A DNA stretch of 64,000 nt from Acidovorax soli. GTDB lineage: Bacteria > Pseudomonadota > Gammaproteobacteria > Burkholderiales > Burkholderiaceae_C. A model generated the notes under the pieces. It made no database searches. It was not told the DNA's origin and worked only from the letters and a program-made list of their open reading frames with translations. Numbering within the stretch: the first letter of the stretch is position 1; the number at the start of each line of letters is the position of its first letter. The position numbers were made by a program, and so were the translations under genes. The stretch lies in NCBI RefSeq assembly GCF_900107605.1, contig NZ_FNQJ01000010.1, positions 1-64,000 of the forward strand, given 5' to 3'. Below are positions 24,973 through 34,506 of this stretch, piece after piece.

Positions 24973-26160
24973 ATGAAAATTCTAATCTTGGAGGACGATG
25001 ACCCAAAGTACGAGCAGATCGCGTCCCATGTCCACTCAGTCATTCCGGACGCAGCCCTACAGCGCGAGAAAAACTGGCTGGACTACACGCGTGCGGTGGC
25101 GAGCACCAAGTTCGACTTGATCTTGCTAGACCTGCTGGTACCCAGGTCGGCCAAAGACGGCACCGTCGAAGATCACCATGAGCAGTTGGTGGAGGCGACG
25201 CGTCACTACCTAAGCAAGTCGTTCAGCACACCGGCCATCGTGCTCACGCGCCACAGCCTGGATGAAGGGGACTTCGTCTACAACCTGAACCTGGTCGACA
25301 TTAATGTCATCCCATTTACCGACCACGGCGAGTGGCGCGACGCCCTAAAGATCAAGTTGCTGGCGGCCCAGCCCAAGAAGAAGTTCGACGTGGTTATCGT
25401 GTGTGCGTTGGAGAAGGAGGCTGAAGCCTTCGAGGGACTAGGTGACAGTTGGGGGCCGGTGAAAACCATCTCTGGCCTTTGCTGCCGCGAGATGCAAGTC
25501 GGCTCCTACCAGACCGTCATCGTACGGGCGCAGCGCATGGGTCTTGTGTCCGCGGCCGTAACCTCGGCCCTTGCGCTCGACCGGTTCGAGCCCCGGCTGA
25601 TTTGCATGAGCGGTATCTGCGGCGGCGTTGCAGGCGAATCGGAGATGTACGACCTGCTGGTGACCCAAATTTGCCACCAGCATGATGCTGGGAAGTGGAG
25701 CGCGGCGGGCTTCAAGGCCGAGCACTATGACGTACAGCTTGACGTCTCCGTGCAGAACAAGCTGGTGGAAGTTGCCTCAGACAACGCTCTGCTCGCCTAC
25801 CTGCTGCACGGGCTGGACGCCGGCAAGACCGAGGTGCCCAAGGGCAAGGAGCGGGTCGGGTGCAGCATCAAGACAGGTGTGCCGACGAGCAGCGGAAGTG
25901 CGGTCATTGCCGAGCATGGCAAGACAGCCACGTTGGCGGTTGGCCAACGCAAGCTCGCTGGCTTCGACATGGAGGTCTACTCCGTCTTTGAGGCGGCTAG
26001 GCACGCCAAGACACGCACAGCCTTCTTTGCGGCAAAGGCTGTGGTCGACGACGGCGGCAAGAACAAGGGTGACTCGTTCCATCGTATCGGCTGTTTGCTG
26101 TCGGCCAAGTTCGTGGTCGCCGCAATCCGGTCTGGCGTAGCCGACGTCTTCAAGGACTGA
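24973..26160 (+). CDS. dtcC: Detocs effector DtcC: receiver fused to PNP-type ATP nucleosidase
   Basis: The 395-residue protein has an N-terminal receiver (residues 1-133; LEDDD at 6-10, phospho-acceptor D53 in LLDLL, T92). A nucleoside-phosphorylase-like domain follows (residues 137-390) with SGICGG at 213-218, FDMEVYSVFEAA at 331-342 and VVDDGG at 358-362. In Detocs, the phosphorylated effector cleaves ATP into adenine and ribose-5'-triphosphate and stops phage growth. Automatic annotation would call the C-terminus an MTA/SAH nucleosidase. The receiver lacks the usual Lys near position 114 (VIPF). The gene is complete and starts in an ATGA overlap with dtcB, but the promoter of the operon has been displaced. 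Confidence 0.8.
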   Translation: MKILILEDDDPKYEQIASHVHSVIPDAALQREKNWLDYTRAVASTKFDLILLDLLVPRSAKDGTVEDHHEQLVEATRHYLSKSFSTPAIVLTRHSLDEGDFVYNLNLVDINVIPFTDHGEWRDALKIKLLAAQPKKKFDVVIVCALEKEAEAFEGLGDSWGPVKTISGLCCREMQVGSYQTVIVRAQRMGLVSAAVTSALALDRFEPRLICMSGICGGVAGESEMYDLLVTQICHQHDAGKWSAAGFKAEHYDVQLDVSVQNKLVEVASDNALLAYLLHGLDAGKTEVPKGKERVGCSIKTGVPTSSGSAVIAEHGKTATLAVGQRKLAGFDMEVYSVFEAARHAKTRTAFFAAKAVVDDGGKNKGDSFHRIGCLLSAKFVVAAIRSGVADVFKD

Positions 26161-26792
26161 CCCGCTCCTTGCGGGAAGCAAGCCAGGGCATCAATAAGAC
26201 TTGGCTGAATCTGGTGCTCTGTTTTGGCGGGACGCTTCCACACCGCGTGTCCCAGGGCTGCCCGGCACTGAATTGCCGCAAAGCAGTCCTTGACGAACGA
26301 CTGCTCCCAGCCTGAAGCGGAAGCAGCGCCATTCAGGTTAACAACCGTTTCTCGCAGAAACCGCTCGCAGTCAATATCCTTCAAGCCCCAAGCCTGGCAA
26401 GCACTCAACAGTGCACGCCTCAAACAAGGGAATCTTGATCTGGTACCCCAGGAGCAACAGGAAACGCACCGTGAGCGGTTGATCGGGTGCTCGATGAAGT
26501 CAACTAGCGGTACGGACGTGGCACGGTGAAGCTGGCTAGCGCCGAAGTGCAGGAGCAGGGAGAGCGTGCCAGTTGAGCGATGCGGCAGGAGCGCAGGTCG
26601 CCAGCGTACACAACTCGCTGAGAGGACATGTTGGAGGTGGGGATGTCTTTGTCTCATCGCCTCCAATGACGTCAACTGCTGACCGGGGTCGGCGACGATG
26701 GGTAATCCATGGAGGCCAATACCCAATGGTCTGAAACGAAATCCGTAAAAATACATGGGCCAAGAGCGGGCCACGTATGGGCCAAATTTGGG
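26161..26792. other. Gap between dtcC and the tRNA terminator
   Basis: No intact gene is seen in about 630 bp. A CCCGC/GCGGG hairpin follows the dtcC stop directly, without a T-run. On the minus strand, 26160-26440 reads CQAWGLKDIDCERFLRETVV and onward for about 80 residues in a way that looks coding, but it has neither a convincing start nor a family I know. This may be the remnant of a gene from the island's integration edge. No integrase is present. Confidence 0.4.
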
Positions 26793-26824
26793 CCAAAACA
26801 AAAAGGCCCACCGAAGTGGGCCTT
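26793..26824 (-). terminator. Intrinsic terminator after tRNA-fMet
   Basis: On the minus strand AAGGCCCAC, loop TTCG, GTGGGCCTT forms a perfect 9-bp stem (26803-26824) followed by TTTGTTTTG. It lies 28 bp past the tRNA 3' end and should end the leftward transcript of the ribosomal-protein and tRNA cluster. Confidence 0.85.
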
Positions 26825-26851
26825 GAAGACAAGCTAAGTGCTTGATTTTAT

Positions 26852-26928
<77 letters not shown>

Positions 26929-26950
26929 GTAAGAAATAGATTATACCCTA

Positions 26951-27343
26951 TTATTCAGCTGCTGCCGAATTATTTTCGGTTTCAGCAGCACGGTCGACCA
27001 ATTCGACCAGCGCCATGGGAGCGTTATCGCCCACGCGGAAGCCCATCTTCAAGATACGGGTGTAGCCACCAGGACGCACCTTGAATCGGGGGCCCAGGTC
27101 GTTGAACAGCTTGGTCACGCTGTCGCGATCACGCAGACGGTTGAATGCCAGGCGGCGGTTTGCCACGGAGTCTTCCTTGGCCAGGGTGATCATGGGTTCG
27201 ATCACTCGGCGCAATTCCTTGGCCTTGGGAACGGTAGTCTTGATGGCTTCATGCTCGATGAGCGAATTCATCATGTTTTGCAGCATCGCAAGACGGTGCG
27301 AGCTGGTGCGGTTGAGTTTGCGGAGTCCGTGTCCGTGGCGCAT
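26951..27343 (-). CDS. rplQ: 50S ribosomal protein L17
   Basis: The 130-residue protein begins [20 protein letters not shown], the typical L17 start, and has [20 protein letters not shown] near the C-terminus. It binds 23S rRNA near the exit tunnel. It is the last gene of the alpha operon, 89 bp after rpoA, and is followed by the tRNA. The short Ala/Glu-rich tail is common. Confidence 0.98.
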   Translation of the reverse strand: MRHGHGLRKLNRTSSHRLAMLQNMMNSLIEHEAIKTTVPKAKELRRVIEPMITLAKEDSVANRRLAFNRLRDRDSVTKLFNDLGPRFKVRPGGYTRILKMGFRVGDNAPMALVELVDRAAETENNSAAAE

Positions 27344-27432
27344 GGTGCTTTCCTTCTATTAATTAAATCAGGCAGCCGTATCAGGTACTGCCCAACGCAC
27401 TGGCCCCCTTGAGGGGAGCCCAAAATTATAAC

Positions 27433-28428
27433 TTAACGCTTGTCCAAACCGGCTGGCGGCCAGTTTTCCAATTTCATGCCCAGCGTAAGACCACGCGATG
27501 CGAGCACTTCCTTGATTTCGTTGAGCGACTTGCGACCCAGGTTGGGGGTCTTGAGCAACTCGTTTTCGGTTCGCTGGATCAGGTCACCGATGTAGTAGAT
27601 GTTCTCCGCCTTCAAGCAGTTGGCGGAACGCACGGTCAACTCCAGCTCGTCCACCGGACGCAGCAGAATCGGATCGAATGTGGCGTTGGTCGCACGGCCA
27701 CCCGAGGCGGACTCGAACGTAGGAATTTCTCCCCCTTCCAGCTGTGCAAATACAGCCAGCTGCTCCACCAGGATCTTGGCCGATGCACGCACTGCGTCTT
27801 CGGCAGTGATGGCGCCATTGGTTTCGATCTCGACAATCAGCTTGTCCAGGTCAGTGCGCTGTTCGACGCGAGCACTTTCGACGGTGTAGCTCACACGCTT
27901 CACCGGCGAGAACGACGCATCCAGGACGATCCGGCCAATCGACTTGGTCGATTCGTCAGCATAGCGGCGCAGGTTGCCAGGGACGTAGCCACGCCCCTTC
28001 TCGACCTTGATCTGCATGTCCAGCTTGGCACCAGCAGACAAGTTGGCGATCACGTGATCAGGATTGACGATTTCCACGTCATGTGGAGTCTGGATGTCAC
28101 GTGCAGTGACAACGCCTTCGCCATCCTTGCGCAAGCTCAGCGTCACCTCATCCCGATTGTGCAGCTTGAACACCACACCCTTGAGATTCAGAAGAATGTT
28201 GACCACATCTTCTTGAACACCATCGATAGACGAATACTCATGCAGCACGCCTGCAATGGTGACTTCCGTCGCTGCGTAACCCACCATGGACGAGAGCAGG
28301 ACACGCCGGATGGCATTGCCCAACGTGTGGCCGTAGCCACGCTCGAACGGCTCAAGCGCTACCTTGGCACGATTGTGGCCAAGCTGTTCGACATTAATCG
28401 CCTTGGGTTTCAGCAAATTGGTTTGCAT
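27433..28428 (-). CDS. rpoA: RNA polymerase alpha subunit
   Basis: The 331-residue protein begins [17 protein letters not shown]. The N-terminal assembly domain contains [21 protein letters not shown] linker precedes the C-terminal domain (from about residue 250; [18 protein letters not shown] and [19 protein letters not shown]), which contacts UP elements and activators. An ATG five codons earlier at 28443 lacks conservation. The gene sits between rpsD and rplQ as in other beta-proteobacteria. Confidence 0.98.
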   Translation of the reverse strand: MQTNLLKPKAINVEQLGHNRAKVALEPFERGYGHTLGNAIRRVLLSSMVGYAATEVTIAGVLHEYSSIDGVQEDVVNILLNLKGVVFKLHNRDEVTLSLRKDGEGVVTARDIQTPHDVEIVNPDHVIANLSAGAKLDMQIKVEKGRGYVPGNLRRYADESTKSIGRIVLDASFSPVKRVSYTVESARVEQRTDLDKLIVEIETNGAITAEDAVRASAKILVEQLAVFAQLEGGEIPTFESASGGRATNATFDPILLRPVDELELTVRSANCLKAENIYYIGDLIQRTENELLKTPNLGRKSLNEIKEVLASRGLTLGMKLENWPPAGLDKR

Positions 28429-28537
28429 GCAACTTCCTCTCAATACCCCCAGCTCGTTACACCGGTAAGGCTGGTGAAGCGCCTAAACCGCGATGCCTCG
28501 CGGTTCAGGGACGGTTTCTCAAAATACGTACAAGCGA

Positions 28538-29161
28538 TTAGCGCGAGTACAACTCAACGATCAGGGATTCGTTGATGTCGGCGCCAAACTCATCACGGTC
28601 TGGCACCTTCTTGAAGATACCTTCGGCCTTTTCCGCATTGACGTCTACCCAGGCAGGCATGCCAACTTGGGCGGCCAGCTGCAGGGCTTCAACGATACGG
28701 TTCTGCTTCTTGGACTTTTCGCGCACGGCCACCACGTCGCCCGTCTTCACGAGGTACGACGCGATGTTCACGGACTTGCCGTTCACGGTGATTGCCTTGT
28801 GGGACACCAGCTGGCGCGCTTCAGCGCGGGTCGAGCCGAAACCCATGCGGTACACGACGTTGTCGAGACGGGATTCCAGCAGGAACAGCAGGTTGGCGCC
28901 GGTGTTGCCCTTCTTGCCTTCAGCGGCTTCGAAGTATCGGCGGAACTGCTTTTCCAGCACGCCGTACATGCGCTTGACCTTCTGCTTTTCACGCAGTTGC
29001 AGACCGTAGTCGGAGGTGCGGGCACCGGAGGTGCGGCCGTGCTGACCAGGCTTGGAGTCGAACTTGGACTTGTCAGCGATCGAGCGACGGGCGCTCTTCA
29101 GGAACAGGTCCGTGCCTTCACGGCGGGAGAGTTTGGCCTTGGGGCCGAGGTAACGTGCCAC
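28538..29161 (-). CDS. rpsD: 30S ribosomal protein S4
   Basis: The 207-residue protein begins [20 protein letters not shown] and has the S4 RNA-binding domain near residues 97-160 ([20 protein letters not shown]). It nucleates 30S assembly on 16S rRNA and in E. coli represses the alpha operon. The N-terminal region has no zinc cysteines, so it is the metal-free form. Confidence 0.98.
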   Translation of the reverse strand: MARYLGPKAKLSRREGTDLFLKSARRSIADKSKFDSKPGQHGRTSGARTSDYGLQLREKQKVKRMYGVLEKQFRRYFEAAEGKKGNTGANLLFLLESRLDNVVYRMGFGSTRAEARQLVSHKAITVNGKSVNIASYLVKTGDVVAVREKSKKQNRIVEALQLAAQVGMPAWVDVNAEKAEGIFKKVPDRDEFGADINESLIVELYSR

Positions 29162-29251
29162 TTGAGCTTCCTTTGTGTCATCTACCGCAAACCATTGCGG
29201 GAGCCGCCTGAGGCGCTTGCGCGTTCACAGGCGGCGGTGGGCTTAGAGAGA

Positions 29252-29656
29252 TTAGATACGGCGACGCTTTTGAGGGCGGCAGCCGTTGTGCGGCACCGGC
29301 GTCACGTCGGAGATCGACGTGATACGGATACCCAGTGCGCCCAGTGCGCGCACCGAGGATTCACGGCCAGGACCGGGACCCTTGATTTCAACGTCAAGGT
29401 TCTTGATGCCCTGATCGATGGCGGCGCGACCGGCCACTTCCGAAGCGACCTGGGCTGCGAACGGGGTGGACTTGCGCGAGCCCTTGAAACCTTGGCCACC
29501 GGACGAAGCCCACGACAAGGCGTTGCCCTGGCGATCGGTGATCGTGATGATGGTGTTGTTGAACGAGGCGTGCACGTGTGCAATACCGTCCGAAACGTTC
29601 TTCCGGACCTTCTTGCGAACGCGCTGGGCTGCGTTATTGGCAGGAGACTTAGCCAT
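29252..29656 (-). CDS. rpsK: 30S ribosomal protein S11
   Basis: The 134-residue protein contains [20 protein letters not shown] and ends with [18 protein letters not shown], both diagnostic of S11. It shapes the platform of the 30S subunit near the Shine-Dalgarno helix. It lies between rpsM (18 bp upstream) and rpsD. Confidence 0.98.
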   Translation of the reverse strand: MAKSPANNAAQRVRKKVRKNVSDGIAHVHASFNNTIITITDRQGNALSWASSGGQGFKGSRKSTPFAAQVASEVAGRAAIDQGIKNLDVEIKGPGPGRESSVRALGALGIRITSISDVTPVPHNGCRPQKRRRI

Positions 29657-29674
29657 GATGATCTTTCAATCTCT

Positions 29675-30040
29675 TTATTTCTTCAGTGCAGCTGCGCCCT
29701 TGCGCGGACCCTTGCGGGTGCGTGCATTGGTACGGGTGCGCTGACCACGCATTGGCAGACCGCGGCGATGGCGGAAGCCACGATAGCAGCCGATGTCCAT
29801 CAAACGCTTGATGTTCATCGTGGTTTCGCGGCGCAGGTCACCTTCGATGGTGAACTGCTCGATTTGTTCGCGAATTTTTTCCAGGTCGCTATCAGAAAGA
29901 TCTTTGATCTTCTTGCTGTAAGCGATGCCAGTTGCTTCGCAAATCTTGCGAGCGCGGGTACGACCAATGCCAAAAATGGCGGTCAGACCGATTTCCGCGT
30001 GCTTGTGCGGCGGAATGTTAATGCCAGCGATACGTGCCAT
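29675..30040 (-). CDS. rpsM: 30S ribosomal protein S13
   Basis: The 121-residue protein begins [20 protein letters not shown] and ends in the basic tail [17 protein letters not shown] that reaches towards the P-site tRNA. It sits in the head of the 30S subunit and bridges to L5. It is the first S-protein gene after rpmJ, in normal alpha-operon order. Confidence 0.98.
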   Translation of the reverse strand: MARIAGINIPPHKHAEIGLTAIFGIGRTRARKICEATGIAYSKKIKDLSDSDLEKIREQIEQFTIEGDLRRETTMNIKRLMDIGCYRGFRHRRGLPMRGQRTRTNARTRKGPRKGAAALKK

Positions 30041-30063
30041 ATGCGTCCTCTAATACTTTCCAA

Positions 30064-30177
30064 TCAACCTTGGCGCTGCTTGTGACGCAGATCCGTGCAG
30101 ATCACGCGCACCACACCCTTGCGGCGGATGATCTTGCAGTTGCGGCAGATTTTTTTGACCGAAGCCGAAACTCTCAT
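30064..30177 (-). CDS. rpmJ: 50S ribosomal protein L36
   Basis: This 37-residue gene reads [20 protein letters not shown] then [18 protein letters not shown]11, C14, C27 and H32 form the zinc ribbon, so this is the zinc-dependent paralogue. It stands between secY and rpsM, 23 bp before rpsM. No infA gene is found next to it: the 144 bp between it and secY hold no plausible frame. Confidence 0.96.
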   Translation of the reverse strand: MRVSASVKKICRNCKIIRRKGVVRVICTDLRHKQRQG

Positions 30178-30321
30178 TGCATTCTCCTAAAACTTTTCCA
30201 TCCGTCCCGGCTGCTTTGCCTGGAACACAATTTGTGCCCGCGAAAACCGTGGGGCGCCAACTCAACCGATATTCAGCTCTTTACAGGCAGCGCCGCGATG
30301 CGACATCCACCTTCCAATCCA

Positions 30322-31641
30322 TCAACCGCCCGCGTTGCCTTTGAAATTGGCCTTCTTGAGCAGCGATTCATACTGTTGCGACATCATGTAGTTCTGAACC
30401 TGGGCCATGAAGTCCATGGTCACCACCACAATGATCAGCAGCGACGTACCACCGAAGTAAAACGGAACGTTGTACTTCAAGATCAGGAACTCTGGCAGCA
30501 AACACACGAAAGTGATGTACACAGCGCCTGCCAAAGTCAACCGAACCAGGATCTTGTCGATATAACGGGCCGTTTGCTCACCTGGGCGAATGCCTGGAAT
30601 GAACGCACCGCTCTTTTTCAGGTTGTCTGCAGTTTCACGGCTGTTGAACACCAGTGCCGTGTAAAAGAAGCAGAAAAAGATGATCGCCGTAGCGTAGAAC
30701 ATCACATAGATGGGCTGACCAGGAGTCAGCGCACCCGAGATGTCTTTCAGCCAGCGCATCGACTCACCCGCACTGAACCAGTTCACCACCGTCGCCGGCA
30801 GCAGAATGATCGACGAGGCAAAGATCGGAGGAATCACACCCGCCATGTTCAGCTTCAGGGGCAGGTGCGACGACTGACCGCCATACACCTTGTTACCCAC
30901 CTGCCGACGAGCGTAATTCACCAGAATCTTGCGCTGACCACGCTCCACAAACACCACGAAGTAAGTCACGAGACCTACCACAATGACGATGAAGATGGCA
31001 GCCAGAATGCTCATGGCACCCGTGCGAACCAGTTCCAGAAGACCGCCGATGGAACTCGGCAATCCGGCAGCGATACCAGCGAAGATCAGGATCGAAATCC
31101 CGTTGCCCAGACCACGCTCAGTGATTTGCTCACCCAGCCACATCAGGAACATCGTGCCAGCCGTGAGGCTGACCACTGCTGTCATGCGGAAACCAAAACC
31201 AGGGCTGAGCACCAGACCGGCCGAGCTTTCCAGCGCAACAGCAATACCGAGCGACTGGAAAAGGGCCAAGCCCAATGTGCCATAGCGGGTGTACTGCGTG
31301 ATCTTGCGGCGGCCAGCTTCGCCTTCCTTCTTCAACTGCTCGAACGTGGGAACCACGTAGGTCATCAGCTGCATGATGATCGACGCCGAGATGTACGGCA
31401 TGATCCCCAGAGCGAAAACCGTGAAGCGCGAGAGCGCACCACCCGAGAACATGTTGAACAGGTTCAGGATACCGCCCTGCTGGCCACTGAACAGCTGCTG
31501 AAGTTGGGCTGGATCGATGCCTGGCACAGGGATATGAGCCCCGATGCGATACACGACCAGCGCAAGCAACAGAAAAACCAGACGACGACGCAGGTCGCCG
31601 AATTTACCGGTCTTTGCAATTTGAGCCGCGCTAGTAGCCAC
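30322..31641 (-). CDS. secY: Protein translocase subunit SecY
   Basis: The 439-residue inner-membrane protein has the ten hydrophobic segments of SecY, starting with [20 protein letters not shown]. It has the plug-region signatures [20 protein letters not shown] and the cytosolic loop ending [16 protein letters not shown]. With SecE and SecG it forms the channel used by SecA and ribosomes. It follows rplO by 24 bp, as in the standard spc operon. Confidence 0.98.
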   Translation of the reverse strand: MATSAAQIAKTGKFGDLRRRLVFLLLALVVYRIGAHIPVPGIDPAQLQQLFSGQQGGILNLFNMFSGGALSRFTVFALGIMPYISASIIMQLMTYVVPTFEQLKKEGEAGRRKITQYTRYGTLGLALFQSLGIAVALESSAGLVLSPGFGFRMTAVVSLTAGTMFLMWLGEQITERGLGNGISILIFAGIAAGLPSSIGGLLELVRTGAMSILAAIFIVIVVGLVTYFVVFVERGQRKILVNYARRQVGNKVYGGQSSHLPLKLNMAGVIPPIFASSIILLPATVVNWFSAGESMRWLKDISGALTPGQPIYVMFYATAIIFFCFFYTALVFNSRETADNLKKSGAFIPGIRPGEQTARYIDKILVRLTLAGAVYITFVCLLPEFLILKYNVPFYFGGTSLLIIVVVTMDFMAQVQNYMMSQQYESLLKKANFKGNAGG

Positions 31642-31665
31642 AGATGTCTTCCTTCAGAGCCACAG

Positions 31666-32097
31666 TCAGGCGGCGCTGCCGCCAGCAGCTTCGATGGCAG
31701 CCTTGGCACCGGCCGTAGCACCCACACCGTTCAGCTTGACAGCCTTGGTGATGGAACCACTCTTGATGACCTTGACCACCTTCGCCAGCTCGCCCACCAG
31801 GCCAGCTTGCTTGAGCGCCAGGACATCCACTTCGGCCAGACCGAGTTGATCCAGAGCGGTCAACGTCACTTCTGCATTGAACTTGAGCAGATGCGACTTG
31901 AAACCGCGCTTTGGCAGACGGCGCTGCAAAGGCATTTGACCGCCTTCGAAACCTACCTTGTGGTAGCCACCCGAACGCGACTTCTGACCCTTGTGACCAC
32001 GGCCAGCGGTCTTGCCCAGACCGGAGCCGATACCACGGCCTACGCGGCGCTTGGCATGCTTGGCGCCGTCTGCGGGCTTGATGCTATTGAGTTCCAT
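31666..32097 (-). CDS. rplO: 50S ribosomal protein L15
   Basis: The 143-residue protein begins [20 protein letters not shown], with the glycine-rich basic stretch [20 protein letters not shown], which threads into 23S rRNA. It has the later [17 protein letters not shown] motif. It is a late assembly protein, placed between rpmD and secY. Confidence 0.98.
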   Translation of the reverse strand: MELNSIKPADGAKHAKRRVGRGIGSGLGKTAGRGHKGQKSRSGGYHKVGFEGGQMPLQRRLPKRGFKSHLLKFNAEVTLTALDQLGLAEVDVLALKQAGLVGELAKVVKVIKSGSITKAVKLNGVGATAGAKAAIEAAGGSAA

Positions 32098-32107
32098 GAT
32101 CTATCTC

Positions 32108-32290
32108 TCAGAGGACTTTGACCAGATAGCTGATCTTGTTAATCATGCCGCGCACTTCAGGCGAGTCCTGCAGTTCGCTGACACTGTTCAGCTTGCGCAG
32201 GCCCAGGCCACGAACGGTGGCGCGGTGCGATTCCTTGGTGCCAATCGGGCTGCGCACCAGTTGAATCTTGACGGTTTGTTGCGTTGTCAT
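32108..32290 (-). CDS. rpmD: 50S ribosomal protein L30
   Basis: The 60-residue protein reads [20 protein letters not shown] and [20 protein letters not shown], the usual L30 pattern. I take the inner ATG at 32290; the ATG two codons before it is less usual. It lies between rpsE (14 bp) and rplO (10 bp). Confidence 0.97.
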   Translation of the reverse strand: MTTQQTVKIQLVRSPIGTKESHRATVRGLGLRKLNSVSELQDSPEVRGMINKISYLVKVL

Positions 32291-32304
32291 ATTCAAGCTC
32301 CGGT

Positions 32305-32823
32305 TCAGGCGAAGATGTCTTCGACTGTCTTGCCGCGCTTGGCTGCCACATTCGACGGAGTGGTCGAATTGACGAGCGCGTCAAATGTTGCACGGACCAT
32401 GTTGTAGGGGTTCGACGAACCATGGCTCTTGGCCACGATATCGGTAACACCCAGCACTTCGAAGACAGCGCGCATAGGACCGCCCGCGATGATGCCGGTA
32501 CCCTTGGGGGCCGGAGCCATCATCACAACGGCAGCGCCGTGGTGACCCGTCACGTTGTGAAAGATCGTGCCGTTTTTCAACGAAACCTTCACCATGTTGC
32601 GACGCGCTTCTTCCATGGCTTTTTGCACAGCTGCCGGCACTTCCTTCGATTTGCCCTTGCCCATGCCCACGCGGCCATCACCGTCGCCAACCACAGTCAG
32701 TGCAGCGAAACCGAGAATACGGCCACCCTTCACGACTTTGGTCACGCGGTTCACCGCGATCATTTTTTCGCGCAGACCGTCGTCCTGGCCTTCGCTCTGC
32801 ACCTTGGGTTGAAATTTAGCCAT
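32305..32823 (-). CDS. rpsE: 30S ribosomal protein S5
   Basis: The 172-residue protein has an N-terminal double-stranded-RNA-binding fold ([20 protein letters not shown]) and the second S5 domain ([20 protein letters not shown]). It acts in decoding accuracy and helicase activity at the mRNA entrance. It lies 17 bp after rplR. Confidence 0.98.
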   Translation of the reverse strand: MAKFQPKVQSEGQDDGLREKMIAVNRVTKVVKGGRILGFAALTVVGDGDGRVGMGKGKSKEVPAAVQKAMEEARRNMVKVSLKNGTIFHNVTGHHGAAVVMMAPAPKGTGIIAGGPMRAVFEVLGVTDIVAKSHGSSNPYNMVRATFDALVNSTTPSNVAAKRGKTVEDIFA

Positions 32824-32840
32824 TTTTAATTCCGTTCCGC

Positions 32841-33206
32841 TTAGAACTGCAGACCTGCTTCACGGGCTGCATCGGCCAAAGCCTTGACGCGACCGTGGTA
32901 CGCAAAACCTGCACGATCAAATGCAACCTTCTCGACACCAGCAGCCTTTGCTTTTTCAGCAATGCGCTTGCCGATTGCCTGGGCTGCAGCGGCATTGCCA
33001 CCCTTGCCCGAACCGCCCAGCGACTTGCGCACATCGGCCTCGGCCGTGGACGCGCTGGCCAGCACCTTGCTGCCGTCGCCGGAAATCACACTGGCGTAGA
33101 TATGGAGGTTCGTACGATTCACGGTCAAACGTGCCACGCCTTGCTGTGCAATGCGGATACGCGTCTGACGCGAACGACGAAGACGCTGCTCTTTCTTTGT
33201 CAACAT
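32841..33206 (-). CDS. rplR: 50S ribosomal protein L18
   Basis: The 121-residue protein begins [20 protein letters not shown] and ends [20 protein letters not shown], as L18 does. It binds 5S rRNA together with L5 and L25 in the central protuberance. It lies 11 bp after rplF. Confidence 0.98.
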   Translation of the reverse strand: MLTKKEQRLRRSRQTRIRIAQQGVARLTVNRTNLHIYASVISGDGSKVLASASTAEADVRKSLGGSGKGGNAAAAQAIGKRIAEKAKAAGVEKVAFDRAGFAYHGRVKALADAAREAGLQF

Positions 33207-33217
33207 GTTGCAGCTCC

Positions 33218-33751
33218 TTATTTCTTCTTGGTCTCTTTGATCGTGATCTTTTCGTCCGCATAGCGGATACCCTTGCCCTTGTAGGGCTCGGGCGGACGAA
33301 CGGCACGAATCTCAGCGGCGATCTGACCCACGCGCTGACGGTCAGCACCCTTCACGACCACTTCCGTAGGCGTTGGGGTTGCAACCGTGATGCCAGCAGG
33401 CATATCGAAATTCACGGGGTGCGAATAACCGACCGCCAGGTTCAAACGAGCGCCAGTGGCCGCAGCCTTGTAGCCCACACCAACCAGACTCAGCTTCTTT
33501 TCAAAGCCCTTGCTGACGCCGATCACCATGTTGTTGACCAACTGGCGAATCGTGCCGCTCATGGCATTCGCTTCGCGGGACTCGTTCGCAGGCTCAAAAC
33601 TGAGCTTGCCATCATTGCTTGACACCTTCACCAGCACATTCTGCGCAAGCGTCAGCACACCACCAGAACCCTTGACAGAGATCTGGTCGTCTTTCACGGA
33701 CACATCCACGCCAGCGGGGATGGTCACAGGCATTTTTCCTACTCGGGACAT
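33218..33751 (-). CDS. rplF: 50S ribosomal protein L6
   Basis: The 177-residue protein begins [20 protein letters not shown] and ends with [18 protein letters not shown], the conserved L6 tail. It has the two tandem L6 folds and sits at the base of the L7/L12 stalk near the factor-binding site. Confidence 0.98.
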   Translation of the reverse strand: MSRVGKMPVTIPAGVDVSVKDDQISVKGSGGVLTLAQNVLVKVSSNDGKLSFEPANESREANAMSGTIRQLVNNMVIGVSKGFEKKLSLVGVGYKAAATGARLNLAVGYSHPVNFDMPAGITVATPTPTEVVVKGADRQRVGQIAAEIRAVRPPEPYKGKGIRYADEKITIKETKKK

Positions 33752-33776
33752 TTCAGTTTCTCCTCAATGCCGCGGG

Positions 33777-34172
33777 TTAGGCCACGTAGCAGAGCACTTC
33801 ACCACCGACACCGGTAGCGCGCGCCTTGCGATCAGTCATCACGCCCTTGGGGGTTGTGACGATTGCCACACCCAGACCGTTCATGACTTGTGGAATGGAA
33901 TCACGGCCTTTGTAGACACGCAGTCCAGGGCGGCTGACACGCTCAATGCGCTCAATCACGGGACGGCCTGCGTAGTACTTCAGGGCGATTTCAAGTTCAG
34001 ACTTGCCAGCTTCGGTTTTCACCTGGAAGCCGTCGATATAACCCTCGTCCTTCAGCACTTGGGCGATGGCAATCTTCACTTTGGAAGAAGGCACCAGCAC
34101 CGTGGCCTTGGCGACCATTTGTGCGTTGCGAATGCGGGTCAGCAAGTCAGCGATAGGATCACTCATGCTCAT
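33777..34172 (-). CDS. rpsH: 30S ribosomal protein S8
   Basis: The 131-residue protein begins [20 protein letters not shown] and ends [15 protein letters not shown]. It binds the central domain of 16S rRNA and in E. coli also represses the spc operon by binding near rplE. I cannot tell from inspection whether that mRNA site exists here. A start two residues later is possible. Confidence 0.98.
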   Translation of the reverse strand: MSMSDPIADLLTRIRNAQMVAKATVLVPSSKVKIAIAQVLKDEGYIDGFQVKTEAGKSELEIALKYYAGRPVIERIERVSRPGLRVYKGRDSIPQVMNGLGVAIVTTPKGVMTDRKARATGVGGEVLCYVA

Positions 34173-34192
34173 GTTGTATCTCTCCTGCCTGC

Positions 34193-34498
34193 TTACCAGC
34201 TGGCCTTGGTGACACCAGGGATGTCGCCTGCAAAAGCCAGTTCGCGGATCTTGGCGCGGGCCAGACCGAATTGACGGAATGTTCCACGTGGGCGACCGGT
34301 GATTTCACAACGGTTACGCTGACGCGTAGGATTTGCATTGCGGGGGAGCTTTTGCAGGCCCAGGCGGGCTGCATCACGCTCTTCATCGCTGCGCTTGGCA
34401 TCGCCAGCAATCGCCTTCAGTTCCGCATACTTGGTTGCGTACTTGGCTGCCAATTTTTCGCGCTTCAGTTCGCGCTGGATCAAAGCTACTTTAGCCAT
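34193..34498 (-). CDS. rpsN: 30S ribosomal protein S14 (zinc-free form)
   Basis: The 101-residue protein begins [20 protein letters not shown] and ends [20 protein letters not shown] and onward. It is the long form without the CxxC pairs of the zinc-binding S14. It lies 8 bp after rplE in the usual order. Confidence 0.98.
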   Translation of the reverse strand: MAKVALIQRELKREKLAAKYATKYAELKAIAGDAKRSDEERDAARLGLQKLPRNANPTRQRNRCEITGRPRGTFRQFGLARAKIRELAFAGDIPGVTKASW

Positions 34499-34506
34499 GC
34501 TTCGCC

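Larger units (their letters stand above)
23377..24976 (+). pseudogene. dtcB: Detocs buffer receiver DtcB, interrupted by an IS30-family element
   Basis: The 5' piece (23377 to about 23727) encodes a receiver with acidic pair ED15-D16, phospho-acceptor D61 in DLAIIDMSI and T105 in CIILTQYP. The 3' piece (about 24842-24976) gives LPIPVEQAKQEIFDKFDINV through LEL-L and a stop. Removing the insert restores one frame of about 163 residues. In Detocs, DtcB is a stand-alone receiver that drains phosphate from DtcA and prevents accidental firing. The gene starts inside the end of dtcA, and its TGA overlaps the dtcC ATG (ATGA), so it was coupled to both neighbours. Confidence 0.75.

Noticed and set aside
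24973-26160. Housekeeping MTA/SAH nucleosidase with an accidental receiver
   Set aside because: The receiver is fused in frame, a second receiver and a kinase-like gene precede it with overlapping starts, and the PNP part diverges from MtnN. Detocs fits better.
26161-26175. Intrinsic terminator right after dtcC
   Set aside because: The 5-bp CCCGC/GCGGG stem has no following T-run, so it is too weak to call.
28493-30085. A 530-codon plus-strand frame opposite rpsD, rpsK and rpsM
   Set aside because: Same cause: an open antisense frame over ribosomal protein genes.
30034-32121. A 695-codon plus-strand frame opposite secY, rplO and rpmJ
   Set aside because: It is the antisense shadow of conserved genes with strong codon bias. 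The translation is His/Gln/Arg-rich and matches no family.
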